Assembly: GCF_029589055.1 (NCBI RefSeq)
Contig: NZ_JARQZP010000003.1
Span: 1,426,001-1,490,000, forward strand
DNA from: Vibrio hannami
Lineage (GTDB): Bacteria; Pseudomonadota; Gammaproteobacteria; Enterobacterales; Vibrionaceae
DNA: 64,000 nt
Direction: 5' to 3'
Shown here one piece after another: positions 1 to 10,200 of this stretch. The position numbers and the translations under genes were made by a program. The stretch's first letter is position 1, and the number at the start of each line of letters is the position of its first letter. The notes under the pieces were generated by a model. That model was not told the origin of the DNA. It searched no databases and saw nothing but the letters and a program-made list of their open reading frames with translations.

Positions 1-456
1 CGCGCCGACATTGGTTACCCATACACCGATATCTGCTGAAACATTACAGATCCAGACGGTAAACCAGGTAAGCGCAACACAAATGGCGATCTGTCCCCAT
101 AGAGAAAGATCTGGCATAAACAGTTCGGCAAACATACCTGCAAACATGATGTATACCGCAGGCATCCAAAGCCCAACGTTAATCCAGTAGAACCAGGTAG
201 TTCGCACTGCCCATTTAAAGTTGAAAGCCTCTTTTACCCAGTCGTAAATACCACCGTCACCCGGGTAAGTGGTACTTAGTTCAGATGTGATAAGACCGTA
301 TGGAATTACAAAAAATACCAACATAACGACCCACCAACCAATAGAGCTCACCCCTATACTGGCTGATGCGGTTAATGTATCTACCACCAACACAGCACAT
401 AATGTAAATAGTGCTATACTGGTGACTCCCATTTTACCTTGTTGTTCATTACTCAT
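1..456 (-). CDS. APC-superfamily amino acid permease, N-terminal part (runs off the window)
   Basis: This is the first 152 codons of a cytoplasmic-membrane amino acid transporter; the 3' end lies beyond base 1. The start ATG at 454-456 follows an AAGGAA ribosome binding site. The protein begins MSNEQQGKMG and then has hydrophobic segments at about residues 10-28 and 37-53. The motif YPGDGGIYDWV at about residues 62-72 matches the conserved PGDGG.Y.WV stretch after the second helix of APC (amino acid-polyamine-organocation) permeases. Two further helices, rich in Trp and Phe, follow. The substrate cannot be told from this part; amino-acid/GABA-type permeases are the closest fit. The gene is transcribed alone here, away from the neighbouring intergenic stretch. 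Confidence 0.8.
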   Translation of the reverse strand, partial: MSNEQQGKMGVTSIALFTLCAVLVVDTLTASASIGVSSIGWWVVMLVFFVIPYGLITSELSTTYPGDGGIYDWVKEAFNFKWAVRTTWFYWINVGLWMPAVYIMFAGMFAELFMPDLSLWGQIAICVALTWFTVWICNVSADIGVWVTNVGA

Positions 457-840
457 AGCGTATTCCTTAATTAAATACTTTAAGTGTGCATCTAGAATGT
501 GCAGATATATTAATTAGTATTTAATTAGGAATGGTTGACTTGAATAGAATATCGGCAGGCCACTGTCTGGTAGTTAATAAAACAGAATATAAGTACCATT
601 CGAATACAGAAATAACCTAACTATCGCAAATATTGATTCTGGTCATTTTTTTATCTCTATTGTTGTTATAGATGCTTGGCTTACTCTTCAAGATTACGTC
701 GACAAAAATAACACAAAAAGACTATAATTCAATAAGTTATAATACACTTCCTTTATCATCCACCTTTAAAACGGAATATCGGTCTTTTCTGGGAAAAACT
801 AGCTATATTTGTGACCTATTAGTCAAAAATAAGGTAGATG
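457..840. other. AT-rich intergenic stretch, no gene seen
   Basis: This lies between the permease start and the terminator of the CoA-binding gene. It must hold the permease promoter, but I see no convincing -35/-10 pair, operator or repeat. A 63-codon open frame at 672-863 runs into the terminator stem and has no ribosome binding site or recognisable sequence. Confidence 0.5.
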
Positions 841-882
841 AAACAGAAAAACCGCATATTTGATTCTAATCAAACATGCGGT
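841..882 (-). terminator. Rho-independent terminator of the CoA-binding protein gene
   Basis: An inverted repeat at 851-882 has outer arms ACCGCAT/ATGCGGT and inner arms TTTGATT/AATCAAA. On the minus strand it is followed by TTTTTCTGTTT. It lies about 100 bases past the stop of the 981-1364 gene. Confidence 0.8.
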
Positions 883-980
883 CTTATATAACAATGAGAA
901 ATTTATAACAAAACTAATTTTTGATAACGTTATTTATCGCATAGATATATATGCAAATAATTTTTAATTTATAAAATATT

Positions 981-1364
981 CTAAAACTCATCTGCATCAA
1001 GCATAATCAACGTGCACTTCTGGACGACTTCAATCCCTTCCGCTTTTGCCATATCCATTAACTGAGGGTTTTCAGTTCCTGGGTTAAAGATGATTCTTTT
1101 AGGTCCTAAATTGATGATGTTGTCCACAATCGATTGCTGTCGTTCCGGACCAACGTAGAGTGTAAGGGTATGGATATCACCTTCAACCTCTTCTAACGAC
1201 GTTACCAACTCTATATCAGTGAGGTTCAGGTTCTTCTTGGGTGAAATCCCTGTTTGATTCGCAAAGCCGTAGTTAAGTAATTTCTGGTGAGCCTTATAGG
1301 CAAAACGTTCCGGTTTATCGGAGATGCCCAGTATCGCTATATGCGCGCTTTGATCGGTTTTCAT
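981..1364 (-). CDS. CoA-binding domain protein (YccU-like)
   Basis: A 127-residue soluble protein with a Rossmann-like CoA-binding fold (CoA_binding_2 family). It begins with a basic/polar stretch and the first strand IAILGISDKPERFAYKA, the nucleotide-loop region of the family. The C-terminal half has the typical run GPKRIIFNPGTENPQL followed by a helix and strand. Family members are small stand-alone proteins of 120-145 residues that resemble the CoA-binding domain of succinyl-CoA synthetase; their physiological role is not established. The gene follows the 1392-2006 gene by 27 bases on the same strand, so the two are probably co-transcribed, and a strong terminator lies downstream at 841-882. 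Confidence 0.85.
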   Translation of the reverse strand: MKTDQSAHIAILGISDKPERFAYKAHQKLLNYGFANQTGISPKKNLNLTDIELVTSLEEVEGDIHTLTLYVGPERQQSIVDNIINLGPKRIIFNPGTENPQLMDMAKAEGIEVVQKCTLIMLDADEF

Positions 1365-1391
1365 TGTATTTTTTCCGTAATCGGTTCTAGG

Positions 1392-2006
1392 TTATAAGCT
1401 TTTACGGAATTCTCCATCAGATGTGAGTTCAAATCCAACCTTTTTCAGGTAATCAACATGTTCCGGAGCGTCAGATTTTGCCACCAGTGTCCGGATCCCT
1501 TTTTGCTTCATTACTTCTGGATGCGCCTCAAAGTAGTAATTAGCTATTTTCATGTCCCTGTATTCCGGTGTGACGTAATCCAACAATACTGAAAGCGTTC
1601 CCTCTTTATCTTTGTTACCGACTAATACCCCGGCAATGCTGTTGTTTCGCAGCATATAGAATGCCGTATCTGCATCTTTGAGTTTATCGGTTGTTGTCTG
1701 ACGCTCTATCTCTTTACTGTAGGAAGAAACAAAATGTTCAAAGTACTCAGAATGAACAGATGCCGCTATCAGCTTAAATTGCTCTTTAGTTGAATAGATC
1801 TGCCACAGGAAGTAGATATTGATTCCAGCAATGCCAAGGTTCATAAACATGGTTGGATAAGAATCGATGAAATAAGCGAACATCGCGAAAAGTATACAAC
1901 CAATAAAGTTTATCACCCTAAGCTTAATTATCGATGTCATGGTCAAAGAGACCAGTACAACTAACGAGGCAAGATAACCAAACCACTCAACCCAGTCGAA
2001 CTCCAT
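1392..2006 (-). CDS. YgjV-type inner-membrane protein with C-terminal GNAT-like domain
   Basis: A 204-residue protein in two parts. Residues 1-70 are hydrophobic, with three likely membrane helices (about 9-25, 30-47 and 52-70), and resemble the Imp-YgjV family of bacterial inner-membrane proteins. Residues 80-204 are soluble and read like an acetyltransferase (GNAT) fold: a strand with AGVLVGNKDKEGTLSVLLDYV, then YRDMKIANYYFEAHP, and near the end EHVDYLKKVGFEL, the pattern typical of the last GNAT strand-helix-strand. The acceptor is unknown, and the canonical Q/RxxGxG/A acetyl-CoA loop is not clear, so the domain may be degenerate. It lies upstream of the CoA-binding gene, which may be functionally linked. 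Confidence 0.7.
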   Translation of the reverse strand: MEFDWVEWFGYLASLVVLVSLTMTSIIKLRVINFIGCILFAMFAYFIDSYPTMFMNLGIAGINIYFLWQIYSTKEQFKLIAASVHSEYFEHFVSSYSKEIERQTTTDKLKDADTAFYMLRNNSIAGVLVGNKDKEGTLSVLLDYVTPEYRDMKIANYYFEAHPEVMKQKGIRTLVAKSDAPEHVDYLKKVGFELTSDGEFRKSL

Positions 2007-2418
2007 TGTGACCCCCTGAACTTTTTCTTTGAAGAAGATTGTTTTAAAGAATATTGCTTTAAGAATAAGCTATTTAGTTCAATGTAGCCTCAAACTGATT
2101 ATTTTTCACGAAACACAGAAACTCTCTGCAAGCCAATTCTCATCGTAAACAGATATCGTAATAATACTAATTAGGTAGAGCTAATAAACACTCCAGTTAC
2201 AATCACGCAACTAACAAATTGCAAAATAGTCTCACTAGTTTTACTTGCCTGTTCTAACGCACAAAATTCAAATATACAAAACGATTTTCATATACCGTAC
2301 TCATGCATATTGATAGATTCATACAAAATAAGCATATTACCTAATTCTCATATTGGTTGCCGTTATTCCCCTTGTGACTCATTCCAATGATCTATCTACA
2401 GCTTTCTAAGGTGTCTGT
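2007..2418. other. Divergent intergenic region, nothing identified
   Basis: A 412-base AT-rich region between the minus-strand YgjV-type gene and the plus-strand chemotaxis receptor. It should contain both promoters. I see no clear hairpin, repeat or regulator site. Confidence 0.4.
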
Positions 2419-4289
2419 ATGATGCAATCTATAAAATCGAAACTACTAATTTTAATCTTCTTGATAGTTTTAACACTGTCTACCATCTGTGCTATCGGTA
2501 TCTATGGTGTAACCCGGATAGAAAGTCTGGAAGACGACCGTTTACTTTTAAGCGAAGTAAAAAGTGGGATACTTGAACTGAGAAGACACGAAAAAGACTT
2601 CTTAATGCGAAAAGATGTCAAATATGTAAAACGCCATGAAGAGAGTGTCGATAAGATTGACCGCCAACTAGAAGAGCTGGCATCACTATTAAGTAGTCAT
2701 GGGATCAACGGAAGACAGTTGCAAGAAGTTAGAGGAGAAGTAGAAGCTTACGCTAAGTCTTTCATTGATATTACTTCGATTCTAACTGTAATAGGGCTGG
2801 ATCATAAAAGCGGATTGCATGGCGAGCTACGCGATATCATACATAACGCTGAATCCGCGCTTACAGACGTTGCAGATGACACACTGATAAAACACATGCT
2901 TACACTAAGAAGAAACGAGAAAGACTTCTTTCAACGTTACGATCCAAAGTACCTGAGCAAACATGCATCAAATACAGATATTCTGATTAGCGCCATAGAG
3001 TCCATAGCACTGCCAGCAGACAAGCAGCAGCTTATCATTGGATTGCTCAACCAGTACCAGAATAGCTTTGCGAAAGTTGGAGCAAAATATAAAGAGTTCG
3101 GCTTTACTCCTTCAGAAGGATTGAGGGAGTCATGCGCTCATCGGCTCATGATACAGAAGAGCTGCTAGATAATATTTCAGAGGAGCTTGACCAAAAGTCT
3201 CTCGGGTCTATTCACAATCTGGAAACTCAATTAATCTCTATTGTTATACTCTTTGCGGTTGTACTGATTCTACTCGTTTCATTCATCATTCGGTCTATAT
3301 TGAAGCCGATTCACTCTCTGAATCTACTTATGGATGATATTGCCAATGGAGAAGGTGATTTAACCGCAAGATTGGACGAGAGCAGAAAAGATGAACTGTC
3401 CAAATTTGCCAGTAGCTTCAATATATTTGTAAGTAAGATACAACAGATTTTAATCAAAGTTGGACAAGAAACAGAATCACTTTCTTCCGCCTCTAGCGAG
3501 AGCCAGAACTTGGCAGAACTCACTACCAGAGAAGTAATTGACATCAATTCAGAATCGACCAACATTGAATTAGATATGGTTGAGCTGTCAGCCGTGGTAG
3601 ATCGAGTCTCCGAGAGTTCGGACAAGGCAAAAGATTCAGCTAATAACGCAACTGCGACGACAGATGCTGGTAACCAAACCATCAATAGAACCATTCAAAA
3701 TATTGAGACTCTGGTTGAAGACATCAATACCGTATCCGGAACCGTCGAAAAACTTGAAGGACAAAGCAAAGAGATCGATAGCGTATTAAACGTGATTGAG
3801 GAGATAGCTGAGCAAACGAACTTACTCGCACTCAATGCCGCGATCGAAGCTGCTCGTGCTGGTGAGCAAGGGCGAGGGTTCGCCGTCGTCGCAGATGAAG
3901 TGAGAAGCCTGGCATTGAGAACCCATGATTCGACCCAAACCATACAGAATATGTTACAAAGACTACACTCAACGGTAGAAGAAGCAGTAGAGGTTATGGC
4001 TGGTAGTCAGTCGAGAAGTACCCAAAGCATTGAACAAATATCTGAAGTACGCGCAGTGCTCGCCTCTATTACCGACTCTATAGGCCAGATTACGCAAATG
4101 AGTATAGAAATAGCCGAGTCGGTAGAGCAAGAAGTAGAAATTGTGAACGATGTAAACGCAAAGATCAGTAATATCTCTCAAAAAGCATCGACCACAAATA
4201 CCCATGCAGACAATACCCTATCCACCAGCAGCAACCTAAGTAATATTGTTGCCTCCCTCGAATCTCAGATCGCACAATTCAATGTGTAA
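2419..4289 (+). pseudogene. Methyl-accepting chemotaxis protein with HBM-type sensor, frameshifted
   Basis: The two reading frames 2419-3168 and 3132-4289 together make one chemotaxis receptor of about 623 residues. The first gives an N-terminal membrane helix (LILIFLIVLTLSTICAIGI) and a periplasmic all-helical sensor holding two copies of a LRR.EKDF motif, as in helical bimodular (HBM) ligand domains. The second frame gives a second membrane helix, a HAMP segment and a signalling domain with the hairpin-tip sequence [20 protein letters not shown]. The frames join if one G is added to the GGG at 3125-3127, giving [14 protein letters not shown], which fits the family. It would sense a small periplasmic ligand and signal through CheA/CheW. 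A terminator follows at 4301. Confidence 0.85.
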
Positions 4290-4300
4290 CCCTGATATAC

Positions 4301-4336
4301 AAGAGTGCTTTTCTATATATTAAGAAAAGCACTCTT
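4301..4336. terminator. Bidirectional hairpin between convergent genes
   Basis: Arms AAGAGTGCTTTTC and GAAAAGCACTCTT flank an AT-rich loop. It sits between the stop of the chemotaxis receptor (4289) and the stop of the convergent hydrolase (4342), so it can end transcription from both sides. Confidence 0.8.
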
Positions 4337-4341
4337 ATTGC

Positions 4342-5070
4342 TTACAAGTAAAGCGGCGCCATTTGCCGCCAGTAGCGCCCTCGATGCGCTCTGCCATCCC
4401 ATTCATGCATCTGGTGCCCGATCCCTTTTTGATTCAGAATTTCGCTGATCAAATGGTTGTTTTGCAGAAATGGATCTTCTTTACCAATCGTAAAAACAAT
4501 ATCGCTGTTAGCGATGTTTCGTAGCCTGTCTGGACAATTCAGGTTCTGAAGAAAATGGGTGGGTGTGTGGTAGTAGATATCTTCACAATAAAATCCGTCA
4601 AACAAATCACCGAATGACTCTATCCCCCAGGTCAAATCATATCGTCCGGAAAAAGCGGCCAGCTTTGCAAATAGATGCGGGTGCCTGAAGAAGATATTCG
4701 CAGCATGATAAGCACCAAGGGAACAACCGTGAGAAATCGTACAGGGGTGATCGTTTTTCATTGCCATTAATGGCATCACTTCTTGTAGGATGTACTCTTC
4801 ATACTGTTTGTGTCGGTTAATTCGCCCATGAGGGTGCGCCCAATAACAGTACATGCTTTCGGTATCAATGCTGTCTACACAATAGAGCTGCATATGTCCT
4901 GCTTTAATTTTGTCGGCAATAGAATCTACGATTCTCAGGTTTTCATACTCATAAAACCTGGCCCCTCGTGTTGGAAACACCAATACTTTTGCACCTGCGT
5001 GACCAAATATAAGCAGCTCCATATTACGGCCTAAATTAGGGCTCCACCAATTGTGGTATTCACGATGCAT
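4342..5070 (-). CDS. Putative esterase, alpha/beta hydrolase fold (enterochelin-esterase-like)
   Basis: A 242-residue soluble protein without a signal peptide. The motif HGCSLGAYHA at about residues 133-142 is a nucleophile elbow (G-C-S-L-G) of the alpha/beta-hydrolase esterase D/enterochelin esterase group. IGKEDPF at about 196-202 is in the position of the acid residue, and the late His in GRAHRGRYW is the probable catalytic base. Such proteins hydrolyse esters, but the substrate cannot be deduced. The start overlaps the end of the next upstream gene (5060-6040) by 11 bases, so the two hydrolases are translationally coupled and probably act in the same pathway. Confidence 0.75.
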   Translation of the reverse strand: MHREYHNWWSPNLGRNMELLIFGHAGAKVLVFPTRGARFYEYENLRIVDSIADKIKAGHMQLYCVDSIDTESMYCYWAHPHGRINRHKQYEEYILQEVMPLMAMKNDHPCTISHGCSLGAYHAANIFFRHPHLFAKLAAFSGRYDLTWGIESFGDLFDGFYCEDIYYHTPTHFLQNLNCPDRLRNIANSDIVFTIGKEDPFLQNNHLISEILNQKGIGHQMHEWDGRAHRGRYWRQMAPLYL

Positions 5071-6040
5071 TGCTCGCTCCTAAAACAGAAAAGAAGCTTT
5101 CCACTTCTCTGCGCATTTCCCTGCGCTGCTTGCCCTCACCAACATAAACAAAGTGCCCTGCTTTCAACTTAAAAAGCAGCTTATCACCCTGACAGTTGTT
5201 ATAGATGCTGTACTGCCCCGGAGGCGCAACAAATGGATCAAAATACGCCAGTCCCCAATGACTTGGCTTAGTGATATATTTTGCTGCGCACGAGGCATCA
5301 AAATAAGGCAGAGTTGTTTTGATTAAATCCGGGTGTTCAACACTAAACTCCCGCAGTGACTCTGTACTACCATGTGACGGAAGTTTCATCCTGATGTTTA
5401 GATTGCCAAAAGTAGGCACATGAAAATGCGCTCTGGAGATTCGCTCATCAAAAGCGGTAGCAAAAACGCCAAGCCCACCACCAAAACTACTACCGGCTAG
5501 TCCTATACTTGCACCAAGTTGCGGGAACAGGCTAAGAAGCGCCGAGACACCACACCATAAATCCTGCACACACCCACCAATGATGTAGCGATCCTTGTCC
5601 TGAATATCGTGCAGAACATGCCACTTTGGTTCGTCTGATATTGGTTGTTTTTCGCTCCTTCCAATGCCTCTGCTGCAAGGAAACAAAATAGCTGTATTCT
5701 CTAGGTTCCAGCTGGTATCTGGTTCCTCAATACCTCCGTAACCGTGAGCAAAAACAACAGCGCCATTTACTCGACCACTATCAGGTAAAAGCAACCACCC
5801 ACCAATACGAGTGTTATCTGTTGAATCATAATAGCAGTTGAAAATGCGCCAGTTGTTCTGCGTTACTCCTGTATCCTGCAGGTTTAGGTAAGGCTTAACT
5901 TGTAAAGCTTGCTGGTATTTATCGCGCCAGAATCTGACAAAACCTGCTGGTGTTTTACCTGGAGGAACTTTCAATAAACTTCCTAGCGTGTAACCGTAAC
6001 CTGGGTCGAAATCGTAGTCGTGTTTTAGCTTCCTTGGCAT
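5060..6040 (-). CDS. Alpha/beta hydrolase of the acetylxylan-esterase (CE7) type
   Basis: A 326-residue cytoplasmic protein. It has the features of the AXE1/CE7 and dipeptidyl-peptidase-like hydrolases: an oxyanion region with VVFAHGYGG (about residues 94-102), a nucleophile elbow GSSFGGG (about 183-189), an aspartate in AYFDPFVAPPGQ and a late catalytic histidine in KAGHFVYVGEG. CE7 enzymes deacetylate oligosaccharides or cephalosporin-like esters; the real substrate here is unknown. The gene overlaps the second hydrolase gene downstream by 11 bases, forming a two-gene unit that ends at the hairpin at 4301-4336. Confidence 0.75.
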   Translation of the reverse strand: MPRKLKHDYDFDPGYGYTLGSLLKVPPGKTPAGFVRFWRDKYQQALQVKPYLNLQDTGVTQNNWRIFNCYYDSTDNTRIGGWLLLPDSGRVNGAVVFAHGYGGIEEPDTSWNLENTAILFPCSRGIGRSEKQPISDEPKWHVLHDIQDKDRYIIGGCVQDLWCGVSALLSLFPQLGASIGLAGSSFGGGLGVFATAFDERISRAHFHVPTFGNLNIRMKLPSHGSTESLREFSVEHPDLIKTTLPYFDASCAAKYITKPSHWGLAYFDPFVAPPGQYSIYNNCQGDKLLFKLKAGHFVYVGEGKQRREMRREVESFFSVLGASNAS

Positions 6041-6142
6041 ACCACTATCTTCTTTTTAGCTTTCCGTTATATTGAACTAATTTATATCAGAATTGTTACT
6101 GCTTTCCGTAGTATCTAAACACCTAGATTTTTTATAAGTAGC

Positions 6143-6466
6143 CTAAGTGCATGGAGAATCTTTGTAAGTTACCTTGATGGCCACATAATAAGGCCACCTC
6201 ATCAACATGGTATCTCCCCATTTAACAATACATTCCAGAAATTCAACGTTTTGGCTAAATTTGCACTCTTTCGAGGCAAACAGGCCTTTCCAGGTTTCTG
6301 TAAGATCCGCATTCGCGTAATCAAATTCAGTCGTTACTCTTATAGACAGGAACTCTCTCCACTCTTTCCCTGTTCCTTCATAGGTAACTATTGGCTTTTC
6401 GGAGCCTTCTTGCTTGAAGATATCTATCCGAAAGGAAGCAAGTTTTCTGTCCATCCAGGGCTCCAT
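6143..6466 (-). CDS. Hypothetical protein, 107 residues
   Basis: I do not recognise a family. The product is soluble, with no signal peptide or membrane segment. It has several aromatic residues (WMDRKLASF, EWREFLSI, TWKGLF) and four cysteines spread through the second half. The start codon lies four bases past the stop of the upstream ElyC-like gene (6471-7229), so it is very likely translated from the same messenger. A small mixed alpha/beta fold is likely. The tight spacing is the main evidence that it is real. Confidence 0.55.
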   Translation of the reverse strand: MEPWMDRKLASFRIDIFKQEGSEKPIVTYEGTGKEWREFLSIRVTTEFDYANADLTETWKGLFASKECKFSQNVEFLECIVKWGDTMLMRWPYYVAIKVTYKDSPCT

Positions 6467-6470
6467 ATGA

Positions 6471-7229
6471 TTAGCCCTCCTTGAACGATTGGACTAATAA
6501 CCCAAGGCTTTCATACCAGGCCACCGTCGTTTGATATAACTTCTGCCCACTTGGCAGGTAGTATTTCCAATCGGTTACTGCTGCTGCATTTTTTATCCAA
6601 TAGCCTGTCGGTGCTGGCCTCAGGTGGACGCCTTGTGCAATAAAGTACTTCATTGCACGTGGCATAGAATCCGCGTTGGTGATCAGAATCGCTTTTTTGC
6701 CTTCAATCAGTGACGTAATGTAATACGCCTCTTCTTCAGTATCTCTTCCCGAAGGTTCCGTAACTATTTTGTTCTCCGGGACACCAAGCAGCATTAAAGC
6801 TTGTTTCACTTTTACTGCATTACTCTTGTTTACGTCTTCAGCGTAGCCAGAAGTTATAATAGTGGCTTCTGGATGAAGGTTGTAGATGCGCAGTGCTTCC
6901 ACCATTCGCTCTAATGAACAGTCCCCAAGCTGACTGGTTACAGGAAGAGAGAGATTATCAGTATGTCGACACCCTAACACGACAATGTAGTCGAACTTTT
7001 CGTCATGTTTATTATAGGCTGAATAGTTCTTTTCCAACTGATACATAAATTTATCCGAAACCGGAGGCAGCGTAGCCAACAGGAGCATGACGGTTGCCAG
7101 CAACAGGCAACGATAGCTGACTTTAGGTTTCTTCCAGTGCAATGCAATCGCCAGGATGAGGAAAAACATAACCAAATTTATTGGCATCACAAATACAGTA
7201 ATAAATTTTTTAAGAATAAACAGATCCAT
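6471..7229 (-). CDS. elyC: ElyC/SanA/YdcF family (DUF218) membrane protein
   Basis: A 252-residue inner-membrane protein. Two hydrophobic helices (about residues 9-31 and 38-58) are followed by a DUF218 domain. Its hallmarks are YIVVLGCRHTDNLSLP, the RMVEALRIY helix, IITSGYAED and a SGRDTEEEAYY stretch, ending with the ITNADSMPRAMKYF region. The two N-terminal helices and length match E. coli ElyC (YcbC), which is needed for peptidoglycan assembly at low temperature through lipid-carrier metabolism; assignment to ElyC rather than another DUF218 member is inference from architecture. It is followed at once by the 107-residue hypothetical gene and preceded by the HD-GYP gene on the same strand. 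Confidence 0.75.
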   Translation of the reverse strand: MDLFILKKFITVFVMPINLVMFFLILAIALHWKKPKVSYRCLLLATVMLLLATLPPVSDKFMYQLEKNYSAYNKHDEKFDYIVVLGCRHTDNLSLPVTSQLGDCSLERMVEALRIYNLHPEATIITSGYAEDVNKSNAVKVKQALMLLGVPENKIVTEPSGRDTEEEAYYITSLIEGKKAILITNADSMPRAMKYFIAQGVHLRPAPTGYWIKNAAAVTDWKYYLPSGQKLYQTTVAWYESLGLLVQSFKEG

Positions 7230-7251
7230 AGCTCCTCACTCTTAATCATTT

Positions 7252-10200
7252 CTATAAGTACAAGTTTAGGTCGACTTCATCTATCTGATCAGGGAGTAAA
7301 AACTCTTGCGCATATTCGAGGTAAATACCACTGGTCAAAAACAGCTTAAATACCTGAGGGTCGATATGCTGATCTTTTACAAACTCGTGCAGAATACTTA
7401 TCGCGACACTCAAGGATTTCGCTTTTTTATAAGGTCTGTCGTCAGCTGTGAGAGCCTCGAATATATCAGCCAGTACCAGTATTCTCTCCCCGATAGAAAG
7501 GTCTTCAGAACTTAATTTTCTTGGATAGCCAGTGCCCTTAAGTGTTTCATGGTGGGTAGATGCAAATCTCGGCACATTAGCCAACTCAGGCGGGAAAGGC
7601 AGCCCTTCCAGAATCTTTATCGTACTTACTGTATGCTCATTGATCCTGAAACGCTCTTCCGTATTGAGTGTCCCCTTACGCGTTTTCAGGTTGTACAACT
7701 CACCCTGATTGTTTTGCCACTGAGTTGGCTCAAGTTTAATTTCATAGCTCGGGTCGTAATCAGGCTCACGCTCCCAGGCAATAAGGTGCTCTGGCTTGTC
7801 GGCAAGCAATCTCTCTATCACTGGCAAAGGTTGAGCAGATTGTGTTATACGCTTTTCTTCTACTGGAGACAGCCCTAACCGGTCATTGAAGTGACGAACC
7901 CAGGTTTGCTTAGCTATCTCCTCCAGCCTTGCGATGTTGGCATCGTCCATTGCCTCTCCACCAACATTACTGGTCGCAACAAACTCATAATCCGCTTTAA
8001 GTTGTTCAAACTTGTGCTCTAATTCCGCTTCCAGTTGTGCTCGGTTCGTTGGGTTTTGTATCACCTCTTGCAAACAGGTTATCTGAGCATCACGCCACAA
8101 CACTTCGAATCGAGTACGAATTTCATGAATACGGTTATAGTTAGTCTCAAGTTTGCTGCCTTTATCGACGACATGCTCAGGCGTAGTAATTTTTCCGCAG
8201 TCGTGTAGCCAGGCTGCAAGCTTAAATTCCCGATACTTATCTTTATCGTCAATGGAGAACTCTTTAAACCAACCATCTTTAATCGCACTCGCTTGTTCCG
8301 CTAACCTAAGCGCTAACTCCGGTACCCGGTGGCAATGACCTCCTGTGTATGGCGATTTATCATCAATGGCCTGGGCGATTAACTCAACAAACGAATCCAT
8401 CAGCCGCTGTTGTCTTAGCTCATGCTCAGAGATAGCTTCCGACATATCAACAAGAGATATCGATAGCTCATCTATTTCCTTAATAAAGTAATCTCTTTTC
8501 TCGACTTCGTCGTACTGTCTGCGCATGATTTTTTGATTCTCTAGCGCCAGTTGCCTGATAGGTCTAACAATCGGATTAGCCATAAGCCAGGAAAACGGCA
8601 ATAACAGCAAAATAACCGCTATGGTAATCAAAATGGATATATATACCTTTTCCCGGCTGCTGCTAAGAACCTCATCGGCACTAAGTACAATGGCTAGATA
8701 TTTCCCTTCATCGCCATTAACCGGAGCAATGTAGAGGAACCGCTCTGTTCCTTGCATGGTTATACGATGCAGTTTGTTTAACGCTAACTCATGAGAATCA
8801 CCCAAGAGCAGTTCTTTATAGGGCACCACTCTTGAGTGATTCGCAGCTGTTGCTGCAGACTTATTCAGCCATCTATTATGAAGAGATAAGCGCTCTTCTA
8901 CAGACATACTTTCCAGAGCGATGTTAAACAACTCCATTAGCTGTTTTTGCTCGGGATGAAACACATACCTAAGGCCGGAATCAAATTGCACTGGTGTGAT
9001 ATCGATTTCCGGTTGAACTCTTAGCCCGTTGATATGATAGGTATTGATGTTGTAATCGAAGATAGTATTGCTACCCAATGCTCCCTTAGCACGATTCTGC
9101 TCTACCGCACGTAGAGCTTCGTAAATAGAGCTCACTTCTAGGACTTGGATATCAGGGTATGCTTTTTTAATTTCTGGGATAACAGACCACCCTTCGGGAA
9201 TCGCAATGATCTTGCCACTGAGTTGACCGAGCGTCTGAAAATCACTCTCCTCTTCTTTCGTCGCCAACACCATTGTCATATCAAGGAGGGGTTGGAAAAT
9301 ACCCCCCAGTTCTCGTTGGTGGCAGTTCGGTAAACCGGAGTCAAAATTTCTATATGCCGATCCTGAAACTGCTCAACAAGCAAAGACCAGGTCACCCCAT
9401 TTACATACTCGATAGATAGACCAAGCTTATCTGCAATAAGGCGGGTTAGCTCAACAACATACCCTCTTGGTTCACCAGATATTGAGTAATCCATAGGCGC
9501 CCAGTCTCTCTCATTGGAAACTCTTATCGTGTTCAGACTATTAATATATTTCTGCTGTTCTCTGGATAGGTTTAAGGGGACTGTATGACGCCAGCCCCGG
9601 CTTTGCGACGCTATGCTCGTGGCGATTAACGTCCCTTCACGGTCGAAGATATAAGCTTCACCACTAGAAAGCTCATTACGCCTGTTTACTTCTTCCGACA
9701 AAAACCCGGAAAGCGTGGATAAAGCGATGTCTACAGCAATAACCGCATCTGAGTTCTCAAGCTTCATGGAGTAAGTCTGCCCCGGCGCTTGCAGGTGCTG
9801 GAACAGGTAAGGCTCCGTTTTGCTTGCCATTATATGGGTAGTATTTCGAAACCAGGGGCGTGATGTCGCCCTGTATTCTGTAGGCTCCTTTTTAGAGAAA
9901 GTAGGATTAAATAACTCGTTAAGAAAAACTGTCTGTTTGACGCGCTGCTCTTGTTCATCACGGATTATTATTTTGGCAAAGCGGTCACTGAGAGATGCCC
10001 CAATTTGAGAGCGGACAACCGGGCTCGATTCAAGATTGATTAACTCATAAAAATCGCCGTTTTCCAGCCCGATATACGCGGCGTAAAGCCCATTATTATT
10101 AGTCAGCAAATTGCGAAATAACTCGAAGGTGGCGTCTTCGTCTATACGCCCATTTTCAACCAACGACTCATTACGTGACAATAGTTCAACTGTATGCCCG

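Noticed and set aside
672..863. 63-codon plus-strand frame
   Set aside because: No ribosome binding site, and it runs into the terminator of the opposite gene.
3311..3694. 127-codon minus-strand frame inside the chemotaxis receptor
   Set aside because: Antisense shadow of the HAMP and signalling region.
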